Notes: generated by a model from the sequence alone, not told the origin. 64,000 nt of DNA from DATAEE01 sp963725145 (GCA_963725145.1 CAVRXL010000013.1:1240001-1304000), one strand, 5' to 3'; numbered from the stretch's first letter, positions 41,571 to 50,876 are shown. Made by a program: numbers and translations.

Positions 41571-42227
41571 ATGAGCCCGCGTGGAGCTATGACGATGACA
41601 ACGGAAGCAATTGGCGGTCGGCGCAAGGCGGTGTGGGGCGCGGCGATGGCGCTCGGCGTCGCCGTCGCGGCGCTGTCGCTGGCGGCCTGCGGCGACATGG
41701 TGCTAGAGGGAGATACGTCCTCGTACCTGATCATCCAGAATCTCGATGGATCGTCGGGGGCTGCGCCGGACGAGTTCGGCAACCCGATCATGTCCGACGT
41801 GCTGACGAATCAGAGCATTTTCAACGACGTCGGCCGCGTGCAGATGCGGATGGCGTTGAAGGATCCGGGCACCTCGGGATCGCCGACGGCGCCAACCCCG
41901 AACAACTGGATCACCGTGTCGCAGTACCGGGTCAGGTTCATTCGCGCCGACGGACGCGGCACCGAAGGCGTGGACGTGCCGTTCGGCTTTGACGGCACGA
42001 TGGCGGCGACCCTCACCGATCTGAATCAGACCGTCACGATTCCATTCGAGCTCGTGCGGCATACGGCGAAGGTCGAGGCGCCGCTCGCGGGCCTCCGGGG
42101 AAGCCTGATCATCATCAACGCGATCGCAGAGATCACCTTCTTCGGTCGGGACCAGACAGGCCGCGAGACCAGTGTGATGGGTCGAGTGAGCATCAACTTC
42201 GGCGACTTCGCCGATCCGGCGAGCTAA
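41571..42227 (+). CDS. Putative lipoprotein encoded after pilQ
   Basis: This protein of about 218 residues has an N-terminal hydrophobic stretch and lipobox (LSLAACGD), then SSYLIIQNLDGSSG and a beta-rich body with no family I can name. The start could also be ATG 41589 or 41595, nearer to the GGAG at 41582. It begins 5 bases after pilQ and ends 7 bases before the next lipoprotein, so it is almost certainly in the pil operon. A role in stabilising PilQ or at the pilus surface is plausible, but inferred only from position. Confidence 0.75.
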   Translation: MSPRGAMTMTTEAIGGRRKAVWGAAMALGVAVAALSLAACGDMVLEGDTSSYLIIQNLDGSSGAAPDEFGNPIMSDVLTNQSIFNDVGRVQMRMALKDPGTSGSPTAPTPNNWITVSQYRVRFIRADGRGTEGVDVPFGFDGTMAATLTDLNQTVTIPFELVRHTAKVEAPLAGLRGSLIIINAIAEITFFGRDQTGRETSVMGRVSINFGDFADPAS

Positions 42228-42233
42228 TCAAAG

Positions 42234-42965
42234 ATGAGCATGACCATGCGACGTATCGCACGAATGACGGTTCTCCTCTCCGCAGCCGCTCTCGCGGGAG
42301 CCGGCTGCACTGTGAATGAGGTCGACGCGCCGCCACTGATGGGCCCGTCCGAGCTGGCGCTCTCGGTTGCGGTGACGGCTACGCCTGACACCGTGACCGA
42401 GGACGGCGCGTCACAGTCCGTGATCGATATCTTTGCGCGGGACGAGAACGCGCAGCCCCGGGCGAACGTCCAGGTTCGCGTAACGGTCGACCAGGGTCGG
42501 CTGTCGGCCTCCACGGTCTCGACAGGCAGCAACGGGCGCGTGAGCGTGACGTTTACGGCGCCCGTGACCCAGTTTCCCGGGTTCGATGCCGGCAACGTCG
42601 CGACCGTGTCGGTCACACCGATCGGCAACAACTTCGCGAATGCCGTCACCCGGCAGGTCTTCATCCGGCTCGTGCCGCCGGCGGTCATCCAGATTCCGGG
42701 GGCGCCAGTCGCGGCCTTCTCGTTCGGCCCGCAGGTCCCGAAAGTCGGCGACACAGTCCTCTTCGACGCGTCGGCCTCGTTCGACGCCAACGGCGTGATC
42801 GTCAGCTACGAGTGGGATTTTGGCGACGGCGACGTGCACGGGTTCGGCAGGAACCAGGACCACGATTACGCCGCGCCCGGCACCTACTTCGTGACGCTCA
42901 CCGTGACCGACGACTCCGGGCTCAAGGGGACGGTCACTCGGGCTATCGTCGTTACGGAGACGTAG
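42234..42965 (+). CDS. Lipoprotein with Ig-like (Big-1 type) and PKD domains
   Basis: This 243-residue protein has a lipoprotein signal (LLSAAALAGAGC). An invasin/Big-1-like beta domain follows (about 45-140; VTVDQGRLSASTVSTGSNGR), then a PKD domain (about 155-240) with the hallmark YEWDFGDG and H-Y--PGTYFVTLTVTDDSG. Such modules mediate contact or spacing at the cell surface. It is the last gene of the pil operon and may be a pilus-linked adhesin or anchor. The domain calls are sound; the role is inference. Confidence 0.82.
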   Translation: MSMTMRRIARMTVLLSAAALAGAGCTVNEVDAPPLMGPSELALSVAVTATPDTVTEDGASQSVIDIFARDENAQPRANVQVRVTVDQGRLSASTVSTGSNGRVSVTFTAPVTQFPGFDAGNVATVSVTPIGNNFANAVTRQVFIRLVPPAVIQIPGAPVAAFSFGPQVPKVGDTVLFDASASFDANGVIVSYEWDFGDGDVHGFGRNQDHDYAAPGTYFVTLTVTDDSGLKGTVTRAIVVTET

Positions 42966-42986
42966 AGCGACCGGCTCGTTTGGCCG

Positions 42987-42992
42987 TAGAAT
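42987..42992 (+). promoter_or_regulatory. -10 box TAGAAT, short-leader promoter of the TPR gene at 43003
   Basis: TAGAAT ends 10 bases before ATG 43003, in the 37-bp gap after the pil operon. The predicted RNA leader is about 3 bases. Confidence 0.45.
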
Positions 42993-43002
42993 CTCCGGCA
43001 TC

Positions 43003-43629
43003 ATGCCGGACAAACGAATTGACGATCTGAGACGTCGGGTCGACGCCGACCCGACGTCCATCGCCTTCGCAGCCCTCGCCGAAGAATACCGGCGCATCGG
43101 AAGGTTTCAGGACGCCGTAGACGTCTGCCGTCGCGGCCTGGAACGCCATCCCGCGTACATCTCTGCCAAGGTCACCCTGGCGCGCGCGCTGATCGAGCTG
43201 CTGCAGCTCGACGAGGCGCAGCAGGAGCTCGACGCGGTCCTGCGGATCGCTCCCGAAAACCTCGCCGCCATCCGGGCCCGCGCCGACGTTCATCACCGCC
43301 GCGGCTTCATTCCAGAGACGTTCGATTTCGAGGCGGCGCAGCGAGAGGCCGATCGCGAGGCACGGGCTCCCGCGCCGGCGGAGACCGTTGCGGCCCCGCC
43401 GGCGGAAACCGTTGCGGCCCCGCCGGTGGAAACCGTTGCGGCCCCGCCGGCGGAAACCGTCGCGGCGCGGCCGGCGGAGACCGTCGCGGCCCGGACCGAC
43501 GACGCGGTCGCGCAGCCTGTCGTTCACGCGCCGGCACCGCTTCAGGCGAACGAAGAGATCGAGCGCCTCGAGGCGTTCCTCCAGACGATCGTCGCCGAGC
43601 GCCGCCGGCGCGAGGCGCCCCTCGCGTGA
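43003..43629 (+). CDS. TPR protein with octapeptide repeats
   Basis: The 208-residue protein has an N-terminal TPR pair (about 8-100; FAALAEEYRRIGRFQDAVDVCRRGL). Five tandem octapeptides of the form AETVAAPP follow (about 126-165), then a short C-terminal helix with charged residues. The repeat region is probably an extended Pro/Ala spacer. There is no signal peptide. The stop overlaps the start of the M24 peptidase gene (GTGA). Function unknown. Confidence 0.78.
   Translation: MPDKRIDDLRRRVDADPTSIAFAALAEEYRRIGRFQDAVDVCRRGLERHPAYISAKVTLARALIELLQLDEAQQELDAVLRIAPENLAAIRARADVHHRRGFIPETFDFEAAQREADREARAPAPAETVAAPPAETVAAPPVETVAAPPAETVAARPAETVAARTDDAVAQPVVHAPAPLQANEEIERLEAFLQTIVAERRRREAPLA
43378..43497 (+). 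repeat. Five 24-bp tandem repeats coding AETVAAPP
   Basis: Units start at 43378, 43402, 43426, 43450 and 43474. Units 1-3 are nearly identical in DNA and units 4-5 are diverged (AETVAARP, AETVAART). In-frame copy-number change is possible by slippage. Confidence 0.9.
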
Positions 43630-44773
43630 CGCTGAAGAGTACCGCCGCGCGGCCGATGTTCGACCGCCGGCTCCTCGCGCTGCGAACGCAGCTCGCTGAC
43701 GCGGGTCTCGACGCGCTCCTGGTCACCAACGTCATCAACGTCGCGTATCTGAGCGGCCTGAGGGCAAGCGCGGCTGCGCTTATCGTCACGCCGGACGACG
43801 CGACGCTGGTCACCGATTTCCGCTACCAGGAAGCCGCGCGACTGCGCCTCGGGGCCGGAGACGCGCCGTCCGGCGTCCACCTCGAGATCGTCGACCAGAC
43901 CTACGACCAGACCATCGTGGAGGTGATTCGAGGGCGCGGCCTCCAGGCGATCGGCGTCGAATCGGCCCACCTCACCATCAAGAGATTTCACTGGCTGCAG
44001 AAGGAGCTCGAGGGACGGTCTGTCCTCGAGCCGATGGACCGTCAGGTCGAGCGCCTGCGGCTCGTCAAGGACGAAGCCGAAATACTGACCATGCGGGAGG
44101 CGGCCCGCCGGCTGTCGGCGGTGGCCCTCGAGGTCTGGTCGGCGGTGTCGCCCGGCCGGACGGAGCGGGAAGTGGCGGCCGACATCGACGCCGCGCTCCT
44201 GCGGGGGGGCTTCGATCGGCCGGCGTTCGAGACGATCGTCGCGTCCGGGCCCAATTCGGCCCTGCCGCACGCGCGCCCGACGCCCCGGCGGCTTCAGAGC
44301 GGGGAGGCGGTGCTGCTGGACTTCGGGGGGGTCTACGACGGATACTGCGTGGATCTGACGCGCACGGGTGTCTTAGGCCCGGCGCCAGCGGCACTCCGGG
44401 GGCTGCACGAGGCGGTAGCGGCTTCGCAGGCAGCGGCCATCGAGGTCATCCGGCCGGGAACCACCGCATCGGCGGTCGATACCGCGGCGCGAGAGGCGCT
44501 TGCGGCCCGTGGGTTCGGCCGCGACGCCTTCGGCCATGGCACGGGCCACGGCCTGGGGCTCGAAGTGCACGAGGAACCGCGCATCGCTCCGCGTGGATCG
44601 GGCGAGCGGACCGACGTTCCGCTCGAAGCGGGAATGATCCTCACCGTCGAGCCGGGCGCGTACGTGCCCGGCCTCGGCGGCGTTCGAATCGAAGACGACG
44701 TGCTGGTGACTCCCGGCGGGGTCGAAGTCCTGACCAGCGCGCCGCGAGCCTTGCATGTTATCGACGCAGGCTT

Positions 44774-44777
<4 letters not shown>
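43626..44777 (+). CDS. Xaa-Pro aminopeptidase-like M24 metallopeptidase
   Basis: The 383-residue protein has an N-terminal creatinase-like domain (about 10-140) and a C-terminal pita-bread catalytic domain. The metal ligands are visible as the two Asp in LLDFGGVYDGYCVDLTRTG, His in GHGTGHGLGLEVHEEP, and the two Glu in TVEPGAYVPGLGGVRIEDD. It should remove residues in front of proline. It is encoded just before accB with an ATGA overlap, an order often seen for PepQ/YqhT-type peptidases. Confidence 0.92.
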
Positions 44778-45262
<485 letters not shown>

Positions 45263-45288
45263 GTCCGCGGACGAATGGCCTGCCTCTG

Positions 45289-46665
45289 ATGTTCAAGAAA
45301 ATCCTCATCGCCAACCGCGGCGAGATCGCGCTTCGCGTCATCTACGCCTGCCGCGAGCTGGGCATCAAAACCGTCGCCGTGTACTCCGAGGCGGACGAGC
45401 ACTCGCTGCACGTCCGGTTCGCCGACGAAGATGTCTGCATCGGGCCCGCGCGAAGCCTCGACAGCTATCTCAATGTCCCGGCGATCATCAGCGCGGCCGA
45501 GGTCACCGGCGCCGACGCGATTCACCCCGGTTACGGCTTTCTGTCGGAGAGCGCCTATCTCGCGGAAGTGTGCGAGGCCTGCCATATCCGGTTCATCGGA
45601 CCGGACCCGAACGTCATCCGGCTCATGGGAGACAAGGCACGGGCCCGCCGCGCGATGAAGAAAGCCGGCGTCCCGGTGCTGCCCGGCAGCGACGGACCGG
45701 TCGAGAGCGAGGAAAAGGCGCAGAAGGTCGCGAAGGATCTGGGTTACCCGGTGATCATCAAGGCGGTCGCCGGCGGCGGCGGCCGCGGGATGCGGATCGT
45801 CCGGCTGGCCGGAGACCTCGGGAGGGCGCTCAAGACGGCGCAGCGGGAGGCGGAGGCAGCCTTCGGCGTCGGAGACGTCTACGTTGAGAAATACGTCGAA
45901 GCGCCGCGGCACATCGAAATCCAGGTAATCGGCGACCATCACGGCGCCGTGGTGCACCTCGGCGAGCGCGAGTGCTCGATCCAGCGGCGGCATCAGAAGC
46001 TCATCGAGGAAGCGCCCTCGGCGGCGCTCAGCGACAAGCAGCGACGCCGTCTCGGCAGCACGGTCGTCGACGCCGCCCGCGCGGTGCAGTACACCAACGC
46101 CGGGACGTTCGAGTTCATCATGGACCCGGCGGGCAACTTCTACTTCCTCGAGGTCAATACGCGGCTCCAGGTCGAGCACCCGGTGACGGAATTCATCACG
46201 GGCGTGGACATCGTCAAGGAGCAGATCCGCGTGGCGGCGGGGGAGCGGCTGGCGTTCAAACAGGGGGACGTCACGTTCACCGGCCATGCCATCGAGTGCC
46301 GAATCAACGCCGAGGATCCCGTCACCTTCACGCCGTCTCCGGGCGTCGTGCGCGCGTTCAGCGTCCCCGGCGGGCCCGGGATTCGCGTCGACACGTTCGT
46401 GCACGCCGAGGCGACCGTCCCCCCGTACTACGATTCGCTCATCGCGAAAGTGATCGCCTGGGGCCGCGATCGGCAGGAAGCGGTCGCGCGCATGCGACGG
46501 ACGCTCGAGATGACGGTCATCGAGGGCATCAAGACCTCCATTCCGCTCCACTTGAAGATCCTCTCTGATCCCGACTTCCTGGCGGCGCGGATCAACACCG
46601 CATTCATGGACCGCTACGCGATCGAGAAAAAAAAAGGTGACAAGCCCTTCGCCGAAGCGGTCTGA
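45289..46665 (+). CDS. accC: Acetyl-CoA carboxylase biotin carboxylase subunit
   Basis: This 458-residue ATP-grasp enzyme starts MFKKILIANRGEIALRVIYACRELG. It has the glycine-rich KAVAGGGGRGMRIV and the catalytic VNTRLQVEHPVTE. It carboxylates biotin on AccB using ATP and bicarbonate. The ATG at 45289 follows the hairpin at the accB end. Nine consecutive A (46627-46635) near the 3' end code EKKK; this is striking at such GC content and lies directly before the overlapping thiE start. Confidence 0.96.
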   Translation: MFKKILIANRGEIALRVIYACRELGIKTVAVYSEADEHSLHVRFADEDVCIGPARSLDSYLNVPAIISAAEVTGADAIHPGYGFLSESAYLAEVCEACHIRFIGPDPNVIRLMGDKARARRAMKKAGVPVLPGSDGPVESEEKAQKVAKDLGYPVIIKAVAGGGGRGMRIVRLAGDLGRALKTAQREAEAAFGVGDVYVEKYVEAPRHIEIQVIGDHHGAVVHLGERECSIQRRHQKLIEEAPSAALSDKQRRRLGSTVVDAARAVQYTNAGTFEFIMDPAGNFYFLEVNTRLQVEHPVTEFITGVDIVKEQIRVAAGERLAFKQGDVTFTGHAIECRINAEDPVTFTPSPGVVRAFSVPGGPGIRVDTFVHAEATVPPYYDSLIAKVIAWGRDRQEAVARMRRTLEMTVIEGIKTSIPLHLKILSDPDFLAARINTAFMDRYAIEKKKGDKPFAEAV

Positions 46666-47272
46666 AGGCGGGCTCTACGCAATCCTCGATGTCGACGTAG
46701 CGGCGGCGCACGGCTGGGCGGCGCTGGATCTCGCGCGCGCCTTCCTGGATGGCGGGGCGCGTCTCATGCAACTGCGTGCCAAGCGAATGGGCTCCGGGCC
46801 GCTCGTCGATCTGACGGAGCAGCTCGTCGCGCTCGCGCGTCCGTATGGCGGCCGGCTGATCGTCAACGATCGCGCCGACGTCGCGCGGATCGGGGGGGCG
46901 GCGGGGGTCCACGTGGGGCAGGACGACGTCGACGCCGCCGCGGCGCGGGCGATCGTCGGTGCGGACGGTCTGGTCGGCCTCTCCACGCACACCGCCGAAC
47001 AGATAGAGGCGGCGCTTCGCCAGCCCATCTCGTATCTCGCCGTCGGCCCGGTCTTCGGCACCGCGACGAAGGACACGGGCTATTCCCCAATCGGGTTGGA
47101 CCTGGTGCGGCGGGCCGCCGCGCGGGCCGGGACGATCCCGGTCGTCGGGATCGGCGGGATCGACCTGCGGCGGGCGCCGGAGGTCCTGGCCGCCGGGGCG
47201 GCCGCCGTCGCGGTGATTTCAGATCTGGTCACCGACGATCCGGCCGCCCGCGTCCGTGCCTACCTTGTATAA
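46637..47272 (+). CDS. thiE: Thiamine phosphate synthase ThiE
   Basis: This is a 211-residue TIM-barrel ThiE with canonical motifs: LMQLRAKRM, LIVNDRADVARIGGAAGVHVGQDDV, GLSTHT, YLAVGPVFGTATKDTG and VVGIGGI. It joins HMP-PP and thiazole phosphate to thiamine phosphate. It is a better ThiE match than the paralogue at 10403-11071. GTG 46637 lies inside accC (29-bp overlap), implying coupled translation with accC. Its stop TAA overlaps a TATAAT that may serve the next gene. Confidence 0.9.
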   Translation: MTSPSPKRSEGGLYAILDVDVAAAHGWAALDLARAFLDGGARLMQLRAKRMGSGPLVDLTEQLVALARPYGGRLIVNDRADVARIGGAAGVHVGQDDVDAAAARAIVGADGLVGLSTHTAEQIEAALRQPISYLAVGPVFGTATKDTGYSPIGLDLVRRAAARAGTIPVVGIGGIDLRRAPEVLAAGAAAVAVISDLVTDDPAARVRAYLV

Positions 47273-47273
47273 T
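47268..47273 (+). promoter_or_regulatory. Possible -10 box TATAAT for the permease gene
   Basis: A perfect TATAAT, but it overlaps the thiE stop codon (GTATAA), so it may be coincidental. No -35 box is evident. If real, the leader would be about 25 bases and include GGAGG. Confidence 0.4.
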
Positions 47274-47304
47274 CTCCCGGCCTTTCGCCTTCCCTGGAGG
47301 ATGA

Positions 47305-49008
47305 ATGGACTCGAATCTGTTCAAGACGAAGTCTATCGAGCAGCTGGTCGGCGACGCGGAAAGCGGCGCGAAATCGCTCCGGCGAACGCTCACCGCGTTC
47401 GACCTGACGATGCTCGGGATCGGCGCAATCATCGGGACCGGCATCTTCGTGCTGACCGGCACCGCGGCCGCCAACCAGGCGGGCCCGGCGATCGCGCTGT
47501 CGTACGCCCTTGCGGGCGTCGCGTGCGGCTTCGCCGCCCTCTGCTATGCCGAGTTCGCGGCGATGATCCCGATCGCCGGCAGCGCCTACACCTATTCGTA
47601 CGCGACGCTCGGCGAGATCTTCGCCTGGATGATCGGCTGGGACCTGATTCTCGAGTATGCGGTCGGCTCGATGACCGTCGCCATCGGATGGAGCGGGTAC
47701 TTCCAGCGGATCCTCGCCGGGTTCGACATCCACCTCCCACAGTGGATGGCCGCAGCGCCCGGCACGGCCGAGGGGGCGCTCGTCAACCTGCCGGCGATTC
47801 TCATCGTCCTCGCCATCATGGTGCTCCTCGTGATCGGCGTTCGCGAGAGCGCGCGGTTCAACGCGGCGATGGTCGCCGTCAAGCTGGCGGCGGTCCTGTT
47901 CTTCATCGTCGTCGGCTTCACCTACGTCAAGCCGGAGAACTGGTCGCCGTTCGCGCCGTACGGGTGGGCCGGCATCATGACCGGCGCCGCCGTCGTGTTC
48001 TTCGCCTACATCGGCTTCGACGCCGTCTCGACGACGGCCGAGGAGGCCAAGAACCCGAGCAGGGACCTGCCGATCGGCATCATCATGTCGCTCATCATCT
48101 GTACCCTGCTCTATCTGATCGTCGCGGCGATTCTCACCGGCATCGTCCCCGTCGTCGACTTCAAGAACGACGCGAAGTTCCTGAACGCGCCGGTGGGCTA
48201 CGCGCTGTCGGTTATCGGCAAGGACTGGGCGGCGGGCCTCGTGTCGGCCGGCGCGGTCGCCGGGATCACGAGCGTGCTCCTGGTCATGCTCATGAGTCAG
48301 CCGCGCATCTTCTTTTCCATGAGCCGGGACAACCTGCTGCCGCCGGGCGTCAGCAAGGTGCATCCGCGGTTCAAGACGCCCTACATCACGACGATCATCA
48401 CGTGCGTCATCGTCGCGATCGCCGCCGGGTTCATCCCGATCCAGGTCGTCGGCGAGATGACGAGCATCGGGACACTCTTCGCGTTCGTGGTCGTCTCGGT
48501 CGCCGTGCTCGTGCTGCGGAGCAAGCGCCCGGACGCGCACCGGCCGTTCAAGGTCGCCGGCGGACCGATCATCCCGGTCCTGGGGGTGGTCTCATGCCTC
48601 TATCTGATGATCAGCCTCTCGGTCATGACGTGGACGCGCTTCCTGTTGTGGCTCGACCTCGGGATGCTGATTTACTGGTTCTACGGCCGGACGCACAGCT
48701 CGCTGCGTGACCCGAAAGAGTCTGCCCGGCAGAGCGGTGTGGAGTGGACAGGCAACCTGGTCACGATCCTCGGCTCGCTCGTGACATTCAACGGCGCCGC
48801 GATTTTCCTGCTTGGCCTGCTCACCGAGTGGGGCGTCACGCGCGAGGACCTCGCGAAGTGGAGCGAGCTCGACGCGGTGATCAGCCGCTTCGGGCTGCAC
48901 GTCAATCCGGAGATTGCCGATCGGTTCGGCCTGACGATCCTGGGCATCGGCATCGTGCTGCTGATCCTGGGTATGGTCCTGCGGCGGGCGGGCCGGCGAA
49001 CGAGCTGA
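47305..49008 (+). CDS. Amino acid permease (APC superfamily, cationic-amino-acid-transporter-like)
   Basis: This 567-residue membrane protein has 12 or more hydrophobic segments. The first carries the APC substrate motif GIGAIIGTGIFVLTG. PAIALSYALAGVACGFAALCYAEFA and FFAYIGFDAVSTTAEEAKNPSRDLP are hallmarks of the CAT/YfnA branch. It probably imports amino acids by proton symport; the substrate cannot be named. The C-terminus has two extra hydrophobic segments. ATG 47305 follows GGAGG, and a TATAAT at 47268-47273 lies 31 bases upstream. Confidence 0.9.
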   Translation: MDSNLFKTKSIEQLVGDAESGAKSLRRTLTAFDLTMLGIGAIIGTGIFVLTGTAAANQAGPAIALSYALAGVACGFAALCYAEFAAMIPIAGSAYTYSYATLGEIFAWMIGWDLILEYAVGSMTVAIGWSGYFQRILAGFDIHLPQWMAAAPGTAEGALVNLPAILIVLAIMVLLVIGVRESARFNAAMVAVKLAAVLFFIVVGFTYVKPENWSPFAPYGWAGIMTGAAVVFFAYIGFDAVSTTAEEAKNPSRDLPIGIIMSLIICTLLYLIVAAILTGIVPVVDFKNDAKFLNAPVGYALSVIGKDWAAGLVSAGAVAGITSVLLVMLMSQPRIFFSMSRDNLLPPGVSKVHPRFKTPYITTIITCVIVAIAAGFIPIQVVGEMTSIGTLFAFVVVSVAVLVLRSKRPDAHRPFKVAGGPIIPVLGVVSCLYLMISLSVMTWTRFLLWLDLGMLIYWFYGRTHSSLRDPKESARQSGVEWTGNLVTILGSLVTFNGAAIFLLGLLTEWGVTREDLAKWSELDAVISRFGLHVNPEIADRFGLTILGIGIVLLILGMVLRRAGRRTS

Positions 49009-49032
49009 GCGATCCGCGGGGGTCCGTGGCCC

Positions 49033-49959
49033 ATGCCCGCCCGCATCCTCAATGGCATCGCCGTCGCCGAGGCCATCCGGGCCGAGGCGCGGCCGCGCAT
49101 TCAGGCGTTTCAGGCGAGGGCCGGACGCCCGCCGGGCCTCGCGATCGTCCTGGTCGGCGACAACCCCGCGTCGGAGATCTACGTCCGGAACAAGGTGAAG
49201 GGCGGTGGCGAGGCCGGACTGGCGGTCCGCCTCGAGCGCCTGCCATCAGCCGCCACGCTCGAGGATCTGCTCGGGCTCATCCGCCTGTTGAACGGCGATC
49301 CAACGGTCGACGGCATTCTCGTCCAGTCGCCGCTGCCGGCGTCGCTCGGCGGCGCCGGCTCGCAACGGGTCTTCGATGGCATCGACCCCGGGAAAGACGT
49401 CGACGGGTTTCACCCAGTCAACGTCGGACGGCTGGCGCAGGGACGACCGGCCTTCGCGCCGTGCACTCCGGCCGGAATCATCGAGCTGCTGGACCGGTCG
49501 GGCATCGCGATAGCCGGCACGCGCGCCGTCGTGCTCGGCCGATCGGCGATCGTCGGACGGCCGATGGCGGCGCTCCTCGTGGCGCGCGACGCGACCGTCA
49601 CGATCTGTCATTCGAAGACGCCGGACCTCGCGGCCGTCTCGGCCACGGGAGATCTGGTCATCGCGGCGATCGGCCGGCCCGCGTTCGTGACGCGCGAGTT
49701 CGTCAAGCCAGGAGCGACAGTGGTGGACGTCGGGATCTCGCGTCTGACCGACCGCGCGCAGGTGCAGTCGCTGTTCGGCGGCACGCCCCGGATGGCGACG
49801 TTCGAGAAAAACGGATCGCTGATCGTCGGCGACGTGCATCCAGGCGTGGCAGAGGTCGCGGGCGCGTTAACTCCCGTGCCCGGCGGCGTCGGGCCCTTGA
49901 CGATCGCGATGCTGCTGGTCAATACGGTGACCGCCGCGGAAGGTCGGTTGTCGGCGTAG
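49033..49959 (+). CDS. folD: Bifunctional methylenetetrahydrofolate dehydrogenase / cyclohydrolase FolD
   Basis: This 308-residue FolD shows the catalytic Lys region SEIYVRNKVKGGGEAGL, the Gln motif GILVQSPLP, GKDVDGFHPVN and the NADP-binding VVLGRSAIVGRPMAALL. PGGVGPLTIAML closes the family pattern. It interconverts one-carbon forms of tetrahydrofolate in the cytoplasm. The ATG at 49033 lies 24 bases after the permease gene. The stop is part of a composite palindrome. Confidence 0.95.
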   Translation: MPARILNGIAVAEAIRAEARPRIQAFQARAGRPPGLAIVLVGDNPASEIYVRNKVKGGGEAGLAVRLERLPSAATLEDLLGLIRLLNGDPTVDGILVQSPLPASLGGAGSQRVFDGIDPGKDVDGFHPVNVGRLAQGRPAFAPCTPAGIIELLDRSGIAIAGTRAVVLGRSAIVGRPMAALLVARDATVTICHSKTPDLAAVSATGDLVIAAIGRPAFVTREFVKPGATVVDVGISRLTDRAQVQSLFGGTPRMATFEKNGSLIVGDVHPGVAEVAGALTPVPGGVGPLTIAMLLVNTVTAAEGRLSA

Positions 49960-50044
49960 GCCCGGCCTTGAGGCCGGGCGTGCGCGGATAACACGGGCGT
50001 CCTGGTAATCCGGCCACGCCCGATCTGAAGATCGGGCCTACGCC
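49953..50044. repeat. Composite palindromic element between convergent folD and coaE
   Basis: The outer arms GGCGTAGGCCC (49953-49963) and GGGCCTACGCC (50034-50044) are perfect complements. Inside are two hairpins, GCCCGGCC-TTGA-GGCCGGGC (49960-49979) and GCCCGATC-TGAA-GATCGGGC (50018-50037). The folD stop TAG and the coaE 3' end both lie in the outer arms. Confidence 0.8.
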
Positions 50045-50640
50045 GCCGATGCTACGAGGTCGTCCAGGACGCGATCGACCTGCCGATCGGTATCCTCGAA
50101 GGTGCCGTCGGTCCGAATCACATGATCGGCGCGCTTGACCTTCTCCTGGATGGGTATCTGCGCGGCGATCCGGCGCCGCGCGTCTTCCTCTGAGAGCCCG
50201 TTCCGCTCGACAACGCGCGCAAGCTGTCGCTCGGGCGTGCACGCGACTACGATGACGCGGTCGAACTGGGCGTCGCGCCCGGTTTCATACAGCAGCGGGA
50301 TGTCGGCGACGGCGAGGGGCGCGCCCGCGACCTCGGCACGGCGCAGCCACCCCTGAATCGCCTCGTACACGGCCGGATGGACGATGGCTTCGAGATCCCG
50401 TCGGCCGGCATCGTCGGAGAAAACCGTCGCCGCCAGGCGCGGACGGTCGAGCGCGCCATCGGGACGGAGCACCCCCGGGCCGAAGCGCTTCGTGATGGCC
50501 GCCAATCCGGGCGTGCCCGGCCGGACGACCTCGCGAGCGAGCTGGTCGGCGTCGACGACCGGAATGCCCCTCGCGGCCAGCCGGGCGGCGCAGTACGACT
50601 TTCCCGTCGCGATGCCGCCGGTCAGGGCTACACGGATCAT
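50038..50640 (-). CDS. coaE: Dephospho-CoA kinase
   Basis: This 200-residue kinase starts MIRVALTGGIATGKSYCAARLAARG with the P-loop, then shows VVDADQLAREVV and ADIPLLYETG. It phosphorylates dephospho-CoA to CoA in the last step of that pathway. ATG 50640 was chosen because everything upstream in the frame is translated heptamer repeat (Ser/Gln/Asn-rich). The 3' end lies in the palindrome shared with folD. Confidence 0.94.
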   Translation of the reverse strand: MIRVALTGGIATGKSYCAARLAARGIPVVDADQLAREVVRPGTPGLAAITKRFGPGVLRPDGALDRPRLAATVFSDDAGRRDLEAIVHPAVYEAIQGWLRRAEVAGAPLAVADIPLLYETGRDAQFDRVIVVACTPERQLARVVERNGLSEEDARRRIAAQIPIQEKVKRADHVIRTDGTFEDTDRQVDRVLDDLVASAA

Positions 50641-50875
50641 GAATTGTCGATTGGGGATTGGGGATTGACGACTGATCGTCGATTGGCGATTGGCGATTGG
50701 CGATTGATTGACGATTGAGGATTGAATTGACGATGGATGATTGGTGTCGCAGCACTCGGCCGATGACCGAGGTTTCCCCGACGCCAAATCATCAATCCGC
50801 AATGAATCTTCAATCCCCAATCCTCAATTGCCAATCAATCGCCAATCCCAAATCCGAAATCCACAATGCGCGAAC
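50641..50875. repeat. Large inverted heptamer array between coaE and lapB
   Basis: The left half (about 50641-50745) is built from GATTGGG, GATTGGC, GATTGAC and similar 7-base words. The right half (about 50785-50870) consists of the complementary words CAATCCC, CAATCCT, CCAATC and AAATCC. The two halves can pair into a long imperfect stem around a unique centre of about 40 bases. The region is much more AT-rich than its neighbours. No gene is seen in it. Confidence 0.82.
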
Positions 50876-50876
50876 G

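Noticed and set aside
50641..50820. N-terminal extension of CoaE (60 residues rich in Ser, Gln and Asn)
   Set aside because: It is the heptamer array read in frame; the true P-loop start is ATG 50640.
50641..50875. Possible CRISPR array
   Set aside because: The units are about 7 bases, adjoining, without unique spacers, and no cas gene is near; it is a heptamer repeat array.
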